Below, in pieces: positions 1 to 10,841 of a DNA stretch of 64,000 nucleotides. The notes under the pieces are model-generated. The model saw only the letters and a program-made list of their open reading frames with translations. It made no database searches and had not been told where the DNA came from. Source of the stretch: Neostapfia colusana (Eukaryota > Streptophyta > Magnoliopsida > Poales > Poaceae); NCBI GenBank assembly GCA_030760725.1, contig JASWHV010000012.1, positions 78,380,968-78,444,967 of the forward strand, given 5' to 3'. Every line of letters starts with the position of its first letter. The stretch's first letter is position 1. A program made the translations under genes and the position numbers.

Positions 1-711
1 AGATAATCTAAGAAATAAAGTTCTAAAATGACTAAAAGCTTCATTCTTAGATGCCATAAAATAAACCCAAGAATATCTGGAATAATCATCAACAATCACA
101 AGCACATACCATTTACCTCCGAAGGATTGAACACGTGCCGGACCTACTGTGTCAAGATGTAAAAGTTGTCCTGGTTCAGCTGTCATGGTCATTGTGAGAG
201 GAGCATGTGAACCTGCAACAAACTTAGCATGTCTACAAGAAGAGCACACAATATCATTGTCCTTTTTAAGCTTCGGCAGCCCACGTATGCGATCGAGAGC
301 ACTAACACGAGTGAGATGATCAAAGCCTATGTGACCAAGTCTACGATGTCAAAAATATAGATCCTTTGTATCATTAGCAACTAGACACCGATGCTTAGAA
401 GTTGACAAATCAAAATAAGCTTTAGAAACTCTTCCAAACCTAGACATGTTAAACAAAAGCTCACCTTTTGAATCTACAACCTTGCAGCAATTTTTAGCAA
501 AGCTAACCTCTAGATTTTCATCTAGCAATTGTGAAACCGAAAGCAAGTTGTATTTCAAATTTTTAACAAGTGCCACATCTTTCAAAGTGTACAGATTGTT
601 TACTCTAACCGAACCTTTAGCAATTATGGGAGTAGAAGAGTTATCGGCGAAAGTAACATTTTCTACACATGACACAAAAGAGAGAGAGGAGAACCATTCT
701 TTGTTACCAGT
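1..711 (-). pseudogene. Ty1/Copia pol fragment (protease tail, pre-integrase, integrase start), element D
   Basis: Read on the minus strand this is the part of Copia pol after the protease active site. A protease-to-integrase linker with the typical NLLSVSQL motif is followed by the integrase zinc finger (HRRLGH, then CSSC) and the first catalytic Asp region (LHLDTVGP, then VDDYSRYSW). The frame has an in-frame TGA at 349-351, just before the zinc finger where Copia proteins usually have Trp, so it is a pseudogene. The coding sense runs off the left edge of the window. At 711 it stops abruptly against the LTR of element A and resumes at 21790. Assignment to Copia is firm from the domain order and motifs. 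A Sirevirus-like lineage is possible but not shown. Confidence 0.9.
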
Positions 712-1811
712 TGTCGGTACCCGCGATATGGGGTACCCCTGCGCACAGGGGAAAATGCATAAGGATCTCGCCCTTCTCCGCAGGGAGAGCTCCGAAGGCG
801 CCACGCGTCCGGCGGGGCCGGACCTCCCTCTCCTCAGAGGAGAGCTCCGGGCCCGCCACGTGGCATACAGAGGCCGGACCTCCCCCTCCGCGGGAGAGAG
901 GTCCGAAGGTGCCACGTATCCGGCGGGGCCGGACCTCCCTCTCCTCAGAGAGGAGCTCCAGGCCCGCCACGTGGCCGACAGAAGCCGAACCTCCCCCTCC
1001 GCGGGGAGTGGTCCGAAGGCTCCACGTGTCCCGCAGGGCCAGAACCCCCCTCTCCTCTGAGGAGGGCTCCGGGCCCGCCACGTGGCCAGCAGAATGGCGC
1101 TGCCTGCCCCCGAGCGATAGGCAGCGGGCGTAAAGACGCCCCATACCTTGCCCATACAAGGTATTCAAGGCCCGCGTCTTCCCAAGACGCGGAGACGCGG
1201 AGCACGCCTCTGTCAGGTGCCGTTGCGCCCAGTCGCATCACAGACTGGCGTGCAGTGTCAGAGCCCGCCAGCCAATAAACGCAGCGACAAGACATCCCAT
1301 GCCGCCCCCGCCGTCATCATCCACTACGACTAGCATGCGGTATGGGCAGGGCTGCAAGACGAAGACTCAGAAGCCTTCGTCAGAGACAACTACCGGCATA
1401 ACTGCAGATACGGTAGATGACAGACAATCTCCTCGGGACCACCTGTCGGGTCCCGGGCCCCCCTTGTAAGCCACCCGAGTCTTGGACTATAAAAGACTCG
1501 GGTAGGCGATGATAGCAAGGGTTCGCACCTCTGCAACTCATACGCTAGCCATTCACACCCAAGCTGTAACTCACCCCCAAGCTCAGGACTCCGGTTCTGA
1601 GCAGCAAGCAATACAGCGAGCTCCATAGCTCGCCGTGGACGTAGGGTTTTACGCTCCGGCGGCCTGAACCACGTAAAACTCACCGTGTCAAGCTCTCACT
1701 AACTCGTCCATACGTGCAAGCTCTCCGCAAGGGACTAGCCCCACCGAAAAAAAAACCTCCGCGGGCTGCCCAGTGCAGGCCCGGGGGAAGTGTCGACCGA
1801 ACACTTCGACA
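712..1811 (+). repeat. 5' LTR of non-autonomous Tat element A
   Basis: A 1100-bp LTR with TG...CA ends (TGTCGGTACC to CACTTCGACA). The U3 half is made of GC-rich units of about 110 bp containing CACGTG G-boxes (857, 968, 1023, 1079) and GGCCGGACCTCC blocks. A TATA box lies at 1488. The 3' end is followed by a primer-binding-like site. The matching 3' LTR is 6114-6711 plus 21283-21789. Flanking bases CCAGT (707-711) and CCGGT (21790-21794) are a 5-bp target duplication with one change. Confidence 0.93.
1474..1502 (+). promoter_or_regulatory. TATA box inside a perfect inverted repeat (Tat LTR promoter)
   Basis: The arms CCCGAGTCTT (1474-1483) and AAGACTCGGG (1493-1502) are perfect reverse complements. 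The TATAAAA sequence (1488-1494) spans the loop and the start of the right arm. The same arrangement occurs in the other Tat LTRs of the window, with some paired changes in the arms. The TATA box is likely the Pol II promoter of the element; the role of the palindrome is unknown. Confidence 0.75.
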
Positions 1812-1813
1812 TT

Positions 1814-1831
1814 TGGCGCGCCAGGTAGGGG
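1814..1831 (+). other. Primer-binding-like site of element A
   Basis: TGGCGCGCCAGGTAGGGG begins two bases after the LTR end. Starting with TGG and lying just inside the 5' LTR are the hallmarks of a tRNA primer-binding site. The same site follows the LTRs at 31293 and 39193, precedes the minus-strand LTR at 54341, and occurs as a variant after 29056. I did not identify the tRNA. Confidence 0.7.
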
Positions 1832-1869
1832 GGCTTTTTCCCTTGTGCGACGAGTTTCCGCCGACGAAG

Positions 1870-2643
1870 ATGACCAAGCTTCCTTCAGCGGCAAACTCTC
1901 CTCCTCCGCGTTCACGGCGAACCGTGACCAGCGGGGAGTACATGTCGACACACTCAGGACGGAGTGTGTCGGCACAGGCTGGTAGCCAGCAGCCGACTCC
2001 GGCAACGCCGACTCCGGCAATGCAGGCTCCAACCAGCGTCAGGTCTTCAGTAGCGTTGGGCGTACCCGGCGGGGGTGCGCTAGCTGCAGAAAGAGCACTA
2101 CTTCACAATCCGCCTGCTGGGGACGCGCCTCAGGCAGCGACCCAGCAGTGGGTTCGCGAGGTAGACCGTCTCGCTGTCGCCGCCACAAACCCTCGACTTC
2201 GGCGGGGACGACGCTCCGGCCAACCGGCTGTGTTGCTGATGCGCACGCCAATGAAGATGACCAAGCTTCCTTCAGCGGCAAACTCTCCTCCCCCGCGTTC
2301 GCGGCGAACCGTGACCAGGGGGGAGTACATGTCGACACACTCAGGACGGAGTGTGTCTGCGCAAGCTGGGAGCCAGCAGCCGGCTCTGGCAGCGCCGACC
2401 CCGGCAATGCAGGCTCCAACCAGCGTCAGGTCTTCAGTAGCGCTGGGCGTACCCGGCGGGGGTGCGCTAGCTGCAGCAAGAGCGCTACTGCACAATCCGC
2501 CTGCTGGGGACGCGCATCGGGCAGTGACCCAGCAGTGGATTCACGAGGTAGACCGTCTCGCCGTCGCCGCCACAAACCCTCGACTTCGGCAGGGACGACG
2601 CTCCGACCAACCGGCTATGTCGCTGTTGCGCACGCCAACGGTT
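1870..2643 (+). repeat. 387-bp in-frame tandem duplication in gag of A
   Basis: The sequence beginning ATGACCAAGCTTCC at 1870 starts again at 2257, an offset of 387 bp or 129 codons, so the frame is kept. The two units are nearly identical through the Ala/Pro-rich segment. Element I carries a single copy at the equivalent place. Confidence 0.85.
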
Positions 2644-3639
2644 GACGGGCAGACGGCGGACTCCAGCTCCACCAGGCTTCCGTCAACGAACCTGAGGGCA
2701 GAGCTGGAGCGATGCCACTTGGGCCAAGATGCCCAAGTGTTCCTCGAGCGACATCGAGAAAGGCGTCGCATCCAAGGGGCTGGCGACGGCATGACGTCGG
2801 CCTCGACCCAGCCTGAAGGGCAGATCTTCGCCACGCGAGCTCTGCCCCAGGCGTACGCCGCGCAGCATATGCCACAATCATATGCCCTGCAAACGGCGCC
2901 CTCGGTCTATGGAGCAGCCTTGCCCATACCGGGGTACACTGTGCCAGCGGCGAACCAAGCGTTCGCGGCGCCAACACCTGCAGCAATAGGAGCAGGATGT
3001 GTGGCCCTGGCGCCCCACCTTCGCTTCGCGAGGTGGCCGCGCAAGTTTCGGCCGCAACTGCCCGAAAAGTACGACGACAACGTCAACCCGCCGGAGTTCC
3101 TCCAGATCTACTCCACCGCCGTACTTGCTGCAGGAGGGGATGAGGCTGTCATGGCCAACTACTTCCCCGTCGCCTTGACCGGCCCAGCCCGGTCTTGGCT
3201 AATGAACCTCCCTTAGGGTTCCATAACTTCCTGGGGAGAGCTCTGCCGGCAGTTCATCGCCAACTTCGGCAGCTCCTACACCCGTCCCGGCACGGAGCTT
3301 GACCTCCACGCCATCAAGCAACAACCTGGGGAGTCACTGCGCTCCTTCATCCAGCGGTTCTCCGAGGTACGCAACACCATCCCGCACATTCGAAGTGTTT
3401 CTGTGGTGGTAGCGTTCCGGCAGGGTGTCCGGGACGAGAAGATGCTTGAGAAGCTTGCGACCAGAGAGGTCTGCGATGCCTCTGAGCTCTTCAGCCTGGC
3501 GGACAAGTGCGCCAGAGCAGCCGAAGGGCGGAATTGGCACTCACTGCCAGCTTCTGAAGCCGGAAGACAGCCCGAAGATGGCGGAGTTCAAGCTGAGCTC
3601 CAAACCACGTCAGACAGCCAAGAGCCAAGCACTAGCTGA
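1870..3639 (+). pseudogene. Gag of Tat element A, broken by one stop codon
   Basis: The frame starts at an ATG 58 bp after the LTR (MTKLPSAANSPPP). It has a low-complexity, Ala/Pro/Arg-rich N-terminal region and then a retrotransposon Gag domain (PEFLQIYSTAV, GPARSWLMNLP, GELCRQFIANFGSSYTRPGT, QQPGESLRSFIQRF). A TAG at 3214-3216 interrupts the Gag domain; the sister element I has CAG (Gln) there. After the stop the frame continues to 3639. No zinc knuckle follows, because sequence between the end of Gag and RNase H has been deleted. The first about 129 codons are present twice in tandem, a feature absent from the sister copy. The protein would form the particle if intact. Family assignment is secure; the product is presumably non-functional. 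Confidence 0.85.
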
Positions 3640-4880
3640 CTTTGTGGCTGAGTGGGCGCCAACGAAGGCTGACCCAGGGGGCCGCGAAGACGGTGAACCA
3701 ATGTACCGAGCTCCGGTCTTCACCGGGCCTCACTGGACGCTCTTCTTTGACGGCTCCTCGCAAAATCAGGGGGCCAGTGCCGGCGTACTGCTTCTCATGC
3801 CATCGGGGGAGCAGTCTGGGTACATGGTGCATCTCAATTCCAAGGCGACCAACAACATGGCAGAGTATGAAGCACTCATATTTGGCCTAAAAGACAGTCC
3901 TGTCTCTGGGCGCTCGCCAGTTGTTGGCGCAGGGCGACTCCCAGCTAGTTATCAAGCAAGTTAAGGGTGAATGCCCCTACAATGACCCACAGCTAGCTGC
4001 TTATCTGCTCCACGTGCGGATGTTGGAGAAAGACTTCCTTGCCTTGGACCTGCGCCATGTACCGCGCGCTGGCAAGGCCGCAGCTGACGACCTCTCAACG
4101 AAGGCCTCCATCGGAGCCCCTGCGCCCGAAGGAGTCTTCGAGAGGACGTTGCTGCGGTCCACAGCCCGGCCCGCCGAGACGGGCGAAGGGGGATGAACCA
4201 GTGCCTCGAAGCTAGGCAGTCCCGGCGGCCATGGATGCCGCCAAAGGATCGTAAGCGTCACTGGAGACTCCGTGCAACCCAGGGCTCAAGATCCAGAATC
4301 TCAAGTAGTCCCGATGCATGGACCACGGAGGTCCGGGACTCCTTGAAGGACATCCTTCCTGATGAATGTGCATTCGCTGAACAGGTGGTGCGGATGGCTA
4401 AGTGCTACGCGCTGGTATCTTTACTGGCGTGGCGCCACGACATCCTATTGCGGTGCATAACCCAGGAGGAAGGCTGCGAATAGCTCGCAGTAGTCCAAGG
4501 AGGCGAGTGCTGGGAACACTCATCGTCCCGCACGCTGGTCGGTTAAGCCACCCGGCATGGCTCCTACTGACCGAGAGCCACCTGGACGCCGTCAAACCGG
4601 TTAGGGATGCAATGCGTGCCAGGTCCACGCCAAGCAGACCCACACAACCGGTGCAGACGCGCACCCAAAGCCGTCGGGGGGTACCGGCTCCTCCATGTCG
4701 AGGGCCAGCCGGACATCCCAGGGCCGGGTCACGGGAACTACCCTTCCACATGGTATGCGGGGCCGAAGCCGTGCTTCCCCCTGAGATCGCCATGGGGGTC
4801 CCCCCGTGTCCGACGTACGACGAAGCCACGCATGACCCGCTCTGCGTGAAGACAGGCGCTCCGACGCCACCCCAGTAAGT
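3580..4880 (+). pseudogene. RNase H and integrase remnants of element A
   Basis: Directly after the gag remnant the sequence encodes Tat RNase H pieces (AKSQALADFVAEW, TLFFDGSSQNQGASAGVLL, NNMAEYEALIFGLK, LAQGDSQLVIKQVKGE, HVPRAGKAAADDLS). These are spread over at least two reading frames. They are followed by integrase debris (DILPDE...RMAK, ILLRCITQEEGCE stop, and near the end PFHMVCGAEAVLPPEI). Protease and reverse transcriptase are missing entirely. Element I has the same junctions, so the deletion predates both insertions. The region cannot make a working enzyme, so A must have moved with proteins supplied by another element. Confidence 0.85.
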
Positions 4881-5356
4881 TCACCATGCTTACTTAGGTG
4901 TTTATTTAAATTACGCATTAATTTATATGAACACCTCCCCACGCTCTAGACAGTGTGCGTCCATTGTACACTCGGTTCCTCTTTCCTGCTCTCATGCATA
5001 GTCGATATTTGCCGTCCTGCCGAAGGCGGTAGTGCTTGGGGTACCTGCCAGAGGCCCGGTGGCCTTTTGGATCTCCCCCTGTAAGGATACTGTACCGCCA
5101 GTTGGTCTCCTCCGAGAAAAGACCTACGCTAGACCGGGGGGTCAAGATCCTTGCTTTGCCCTGTCTTGCACCCAAAGCATGCGCACTCTGCCCCCCGGCG
5201 CTACGGTCTGAGTACCAGGGGGCCGGACGGTTACACCCTGACTGGGGCTGGGGCCAGACCTCCGGGACCAAGTGCACTGGATTACCCAAGCCCCGTGGGA
5301 CAGTAAGCCAAATGAGACTAAGGGACAGGAAAGGGGGACCACAGAGCAGTTCCAGA
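4881..5356 (+). other. Non-coding spacer of element A
   Basis: About 480 bp between the integrase remnant and the 115-bp repeats. No convincing reading frame or RNA gene is seen. It is closely matched by 33975-34457 in element I. Confidence 0.6.
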
Positions 5357-5985
5357 CCTCCGCCCCCATAGCTGGGCCGAGCTCCGATGCCAGCCCTTGC
5401 CCTCCTTTCAGAGGCGAGCGCTGATGCCGGACCTCACGCCCTTCGCTGGCCTGAGCTCCGATGACTTCCGGACTCCGCCTCTACAGCCAGGCCGAGCTCC
5501 GAGGCCAGCCCTCGCCCTCCTTTCAGAGGCGAGCGCTGACGCCGGACCTCACGCCCTTCGCTGGCCTGAGCTTCGATGACTTCCGGACTCCGCCTCCACA
5601 GCCAGGCCGAGCTCCGAGGGCAGCCCTCGCCCTCCTTTCAAAGGCGAGCGCTGACGCCGGACCTCACGCCCTTCGCTGGCCTGAGCTCCGATGACTTCCG
5701 GACTCCGCCTCCACAGCCAGGCCGAGCTCTGAGGCCAGCCCTCGCCCTCCTTTCAGAGGCGAGCGCTGATGCCGGACCTCACGCCCTTTGCTAGCCTGAG
5801 TTGCGATGACTTCCGGACCTCCGCCCCCACAGCTGGGCCGAGCTCTGATGCCAGCCCTGGCCCTCCTTTCAGAGGCGAGCCTTGATGCCAGACCTCACGC
5901 CCTTCGTGGACCTGAGCTCCGATGACTTCCGGACCTCCGCCGCCACAGCCGGGCTGAGCTCCGATGCCAGGCTTCACCCTCTCCT
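5357..5985 (+). repeat. 115-bp tandem repeat array of element A (about five units)
   Basis: The phrase CTGAGCTCCGATGACTTCCG and its variants recur every 115 bp (near 5453, 5568, 5683, 5798 and 5913). The units are open in several frames only because they are GC-rich. The array lies just upstream of the polypurine tract. Element I has about seven units at the same place. Confidence 0.9.
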
Positions 5986-6098
5986 AAGAGGCTGAACTCC
6001 GAAGCCGTCAAGACCCTGCCTGCACAAGGAGTACTCAAGACAAGAAAGTGCCCGGGTAGGAGAAGGCCTCACCTCGGGCTCGTTACCTCCCCCGAGGA

Positions 6099-6113
6099 GA
6101 GCCCGGGGGCCAC
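6099..6113 (+). other. Polypurine tract region of element A
   Basis: GAGCCCGGGGGCCAC immediately precedes the TG of the 3' LTR at 6114, the expected position for the plus-strand primer. The same sequence precedes the 3' LTRs at 35448 and 47480. Confidence 0.65.
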
Positions 6114-6711
6114 TGTCGGTACCCGCAATATGGGGTACCCCTGCGCACAGGGGAAAATGCATAAGGATCTCGCCCTTCTCCGCAGGGAGAGCTCCGAAGG
6201 CGCCACGCGTCCGGCGGGGCGGGACCTCCCTCTCCTCAGAGGAGAGCTCCGGGCCTGCCATGTGGCATACAGAGGCCGGACCTCCCCCTCCGCGGGAGAG
6301 AGGTCCGAAGGTGCCACGTATCCGGCGGGGCCGGACCTCCCTCTCCTCAGAGAGGAGCTCCGGGCCCGCCACGTGGCCGACAGAAGCCGAACCTCCCCCT
6401 CCGCGGGGAGAGGTCCGAAGGCTCCACGTGTCCCGCAGGGCCGGACCCCCCCTCTCCTCTGAGGAGGGCTCCGGCCCCGCCACGTGGCCAGCAGAATGGC
6501 GCTGCCTGCCCCCGAGCGATAGGCAGCGGGCGTAAAGACGCCCCATACCTTTCCCGTACAAGGTATTCAAAGCTCGCGTCTTCCCAATACGCGGAGACGC
6601 GGAGCACGCCTCTGTCAGGTGCCGTTGCGCCCAGTCGCATCACAGACTGGCGCGCAGTGTCAGAGCCCGCCAGCCAATAAACGCAGCGACAAGACATCCC
6701 ATGCCGCCCCC
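6114..6711 (+). repeat. 3' LTR of element A, first part
   Basis: Begins TGTCGGTACC and matches 712 onward. It stops in a C-run at 6711, where element B is inserted, and continues at 21283. The two parts total 1105 bp, or 1100 bp without the 5-bp duplicated target, equal to the 5' LTR. Confidence 0.92.
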
Positions 6712-6968
6712 TGTGGCGGACCGGAATCCGCTCATCCAGGATCGCAGAGGGTGGTGCCGCGCGATGCGACACCCGACAGCACACGTCATAAGAACGCAAT
6801 ATATTACATGGGAAAAACAGCTGAAACTGTACAAACAGGTACAAACTTCAGTTACAACTATTGTTCTATTACACAGCGGAAGACTACACTATACAACTCA
6901 CGCCCGCCTATTTAGCAAAAGTCGGTTGCCCAGCCCTAGGGCAACCCACACTAGCTGCACGTCTCAGC

Positions 6969-7066
6969 TCAGCGCGGCGTGTACGGCTCCCACTCAGCCG
7001 TGGTCCCCGACGGAGGGTAACCCTCGCCGGTGGACTCGTACTCCGAGTCCGTGGGTGGCTCCTCAC
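6969..7066 (-). other. Candidate LTR-encoded terminal exon, 3' LTR of B
   Basis: Follows a TTTTTCAG acceptor-like site, encodes EEPPTDSEYESTGEGYPP and ends AEWEPYTPR then TGA. Element C has the counterpart ending VEWESCTPQS then TAG. The second copy is at 17476-17573. Joining it directly to the exon at 8084-8171 does not keep the frame, so an extra exon or another splice path would be needed. Confidence 0.45.
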
Positions 7067-8083
7067 CTGAAAAACACTTAAGCAGCAACCGTGAGCACAA
7101 AGGCTCAGCAAGGCTTAACCGACTCACCTAAGCATGAAACTCTACATGAGGTGTACAATGGACATAGGATAGTAACATTTCAGCAAAACGACACGCCTAC
7201 AAGTTCATCCTTAGTTCATCTTTTAGCAACAAGTTAACAGTTCATGAAATCTGAAATTTAGTAAGCAGTATTTGGTGGCACACATGTAGCAATACAATTA
7301 TATCAATCAGCATCATTGAATCAACATATTTCATCCATTAGTCTACGTTACGACGCAGTGAACAAGCAGTACTCGTCACCGCGAGGGACGGCGAATCGAC
7401 TCGATATACACCTGCAGGGAAAACCCAAAGAGCACGTCACGTACGCCCACCCGTGGAGCTGCACAGCACGCTCACTCGATGTCGTACGGGACAACCTTTC
7501 ACCCAACAGCCCAAACGTCGAACCGGTCGCACCGAAACGAGCAGGAGGTTCTCCACACGGAGCATCTCTCTATGCCCGTTGGCAGATTTCCACCTTGCTG
7601 CCCTCAACCTACACCTATAAATCGGTGTGCTATGCCTCGACGCCCGGAGGTTTAGGCTACATCGGTTTATCGGGGCCCATATATCCGATATGCCTTCGGT
7701 ACGTTCAATACTTGTTCAGCAGGGCCGCACACGGATCGGTCCTCAATCGACACGGACAGGGCTGCGCACACAAGACTCTCTCTTGCTGCGCCCTAGCCCC
7801 TGCCTAGTCTCATTTTCATTACTAAAGTGATCTCACATCACTCAACCGAACCCGTGTGTCCCCAGCCTATCTCGCGAGTAGATTCCAACTACTCGACTTG
7901 TACCGAAGTCCTATGACTCATTAAGCATAGCCTGTCTACTCGAGGTCCTTGACACTACCCTCACTCTTTTAGGAAACTTTGGTTATGCAAGTGGGGTTTC
8001 ATTCATCCGATACCTAATGCACATACATACTTCATATGACACATGTATACAAAGTAAAACTTTTAAAAAGGGTTAATGCAAAC

Positions 8084-8171
8084 CGGGGCTTGCCTTGTTG
8101 CTGCTGGTCAGGAGTTAGCTCTTCGCCCGGAAGAAGGAAGTCCAGCACTTCCGGAGTCTCTTCTTCAACGG
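8084..8171 (-). other. Candidate LTR-encoded exon 1 (acidic peptide), 3' LTR of B
   Basis: An 88-nt segment between a TAG acceptor-like end and a CG|GTTTGC donor-like start. It reads EEETPEVLDFLLPGEEL, then DQQQQGKP. The LTR of element C has a 91-nt segment with the same boundaries, phase and much of the peptide (EEEPEVLDFVTPEEQL). The second copy is at 18591-18678. The function is unknown, and the splice sites are predicted by eye only. Confidence 0.5.
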
Positions 8172-10775
8172 CTACACGTTAATGAAATACTACATGTTAA
8201 TTTAGATGCAAATGTGAGTTTTAGAGTAAGACCTCTACTATTAGTTCTAATAACCAGCCTCTAACACCTGGAACTTTGTTTAAGAATTTAAATATGAACT
8301 GGTGTTGGTGGTTTGGCTTGGACTTAGTCACATGGTTAAGTGCTAAGTGGTTTTTTTCCCCCTTTTTCATCTTAATCCCTTAAGTGGGTAAAACAGAACA
8401 GGGGTGATCTAGAGCTCCAATAGAGCTGAGAATTTTTGTGTGAGTTCCTTGTCACAAGAAAACTCTCTGGACCAAACATTAGCACTTTTCATGGAGTGGT
8501 TTGCTCAGAATAATTCTCTTGGCAAATCAGCAAGGAAGAATTAATTCTGAGGTAATACCCCTGTTCATGCTCAACTTAATGAACTACAATTTCTATTATA
8601 GCTCATAGAGTTTGCATGAATTTTCCTAGCATTTTTGGAGTCAAGGTTTGCCCAGAATTGAATTTCCAAGTTTTGGAAATTCTCTGAAAATGTTTCTGTA
8701 TTCAAATGAACACAGCACCTTCCAATTTGAATTGCTCTGACCAAATCCCCTCCAAATGGTCTGAAACTTTTACAGGGGTTTACTAATGTCCTAAAGAACA
8801 TTCTGGCAAAATTTGGGGACTTTTGGATGAACCAAACTCCCTCTAAAATTCTTTTGCTGAAAAGCTTTAAAGAATTTTCCAGAATTAATTAAAGGGTTTC
8901 ATACAAATTGGGTTCTACATTTGGATAGTACTCTATCAGAGGAATCCAACGAAATTTGTTTCACAATTTTTGGATTCTCCTACCCAAAGTTGTAGCTATT
9001 CAAAGTTTGAACTAAAAATTGAAATTCCCCAAAATGTTCAAATACTGGCTGTGGGTCCGGGGACAGGTGTCACGCGTCGGGGCAAGCCACACGAGGCTAC
9101 AGGTTATTTCCCGCGCCTCCACACCAGATCCCTGCGCCACAGCTGATCAAATATTTGAAAAACCGTCGCTGACGGGCGGGACCCACCGGTCGTCTTCTAC
9201 CTCCGGCCACCCGCGCCTGCGCGCCGCCGGGCTCGCCGGAGTTCGACGGATTCCGGCCTCCCGGCCATCCCCCGAGCTCTCCCTCGCCGCTAGGGCCTAA
9301 TTTCCCGTGCTGAACACGATGGAACACTCTTCCCCGGTCGGCGATGGCTCTAACCTAGCTGGCCACGGTGCGGCGTCTCTGGACTGGTTCGGCAACGTCG
9401 CCCGGTCACCCTAGCCTGCCCAGACCTCGGTGGAACGGCGCTACAGCACCAGTGGACCAAAGGGATGCTCGACCTAGCCTCAGAACTGCTCGGGACCGGC
9501 GGCTAATGGTGCCTCACCGTGCACCCGAAACCTCCTCCGCGTTTGAGGTCAGAAATTCTGGATTTCATGCGGTCTACGTGCATATTTCCAACTAGGGTTG
9601 TGAAGGACTACTGATCGCCGGTTAGTGGCGGTCCTGTGTGCAAGGTTTCACGGCCTAAGAACAAGAGGGACGATCGAATTTGGTATTACCGTATCAGAAG
9701 GTCGGATGGTGCCCGACGGCGATCTTTTCCCAAATTCGAGCCTAGTAGATCATCTCATGGCTTGAGCCTCGGGGACGAGCATCAGGGGCTACCAGCGCAT
9801 CCGAGGGTGCTCTAGCTCGGGCCTGAGAAGCTCTGGGTGGGTCTGTCCACGTGAGACCAGCTTCGGTTCTCCGCCGGACAGCTCTGTTTTCTCGGCGCCG
9901 TTTGCCGAATTGTGCGCGTCACAGGCTAGGGCCTCTGGGGTTGCGGGGCTGGTGTGGTAGAGCAGGCACAGGCGCTGCTTTTCTGTACTGCCGGTGCGCA
10001 CAACCGAGGTTTGGTTGAGGCCGGCGATCGGGGAGAAAGGAGTGCGGCGGTGAGCGCCGATTGCTGTTTGCGCGTGGGAAGAACAGCTAGCGCGCGATCA
10101 AAGCGAAGATGGCAACGTGCTGCAGCCGGTTTCCGGGATAAGGAGCAGGCCAGCGCGAAATGGGAGCAGGAGGTGGAGCCTCGGTCGACGGGGGCGGCCG
10201 CTCGGTGTCGCCCCGGGGTTACACCTCGGTGGAGTGAAGTCCAGAGAGAAACTTAAGTGTTAAGTATACTCATTCCTATGACATGTGGGCCCCACAACTC
10301 AGTACCTCTTTTCCTCAAAATATCTCCAAAGTTTGACAATTATCCAACCCAGTTGTTTGAAAATTGGAAACTGAGCTCATTTGACAAGTTTGGACAAATT
10401 CCATGCAAATTCAAATATTCATTTGAATTCTTTGCCCATTTGATTTCCTTTGGAAAAATGGGCAGCAAGACTTTTCAAAATTAATGAAACTTTGCCTCCC
10501 CACTAATTTGGACCTAAGGAATCCAAATATGCCACTTGATCCTTGTGTTAGCTGCTGCAAACAATAGTTTGGACACAACAGTTTTGAATTCCTCATTGTG
10601 TGATCATATGTGTATAAACCCTACTTTGTGAAAGTGAAGACTCTCCCCTCTAATCACTCTTTTGATGGAGGTTACCTGCTTTTCACAACATTTCCTAAGG
10701 TGCCCACAATGAAAATTGTGGTGTTGTGAGATGAAGAAAAGTTTTTTTACAAATCCCTTTTCTTGGGCTTTTACA

Positions 10776-10788
10776 TCCCTCCCCCCTT
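10776..10788 (-). other. Polypurine tract of element B
   Basis: In element sense AAGGGGGGAGGGA lies directly before the TG of the 3' LTR. Just upstream is AATCTCG-GGA-CGAGATT, a perfect 7-bp inverted repeat. This is the expected site for plus-strand priming. Confidence 0.9.
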
Positions 10789-10841
10789 AAAAGAATCTCG
10801 TCCCGAGATTATAAAAGAAGAGATAGCGATGTAATAGGGAC

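Larger units (their letters stand above)
6712..10775 (-). repeat. 3' LTR of chromovirus B (4064 bp)
   Basis: In element sense it runs from TGTAAAAGCC (at 10775) to GGTCCGCCACA (at 6712). It carries GC-rich and AT-rich blocks and the split peptide exons described separately. Several modest open frames inside it (for example 7316-7807) have no supporting similarity that I can see. Confidence 0.95.

Noticed and set aside
780..1300. Overlapping open frames on both strands in the Tat LTRs (also at 6130-6570, 27775-28500, 29560-30650, 35430-36580, 38110-38550, 47490-48000 and 54860-55540)
   Set aside because: The LTR units are GC-rich and nearly free of stop codons in several frames, the proteins are low complexity, and the frames shift between copies. 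No start context or family similarity supports a gene.
5397..5977. Short proline/arginine-rich proteins in the 115-bp arrays
   Set aside because: They come from one repeat unit read through; the unit count differs between copies and no start or family supports coding.
7316..7807. 163-codon frame in the LTR of B
   Set aside because: It runs antisense to the element, matches no family I recognise, and overlaps a region whose conservation with C is not in this frame.
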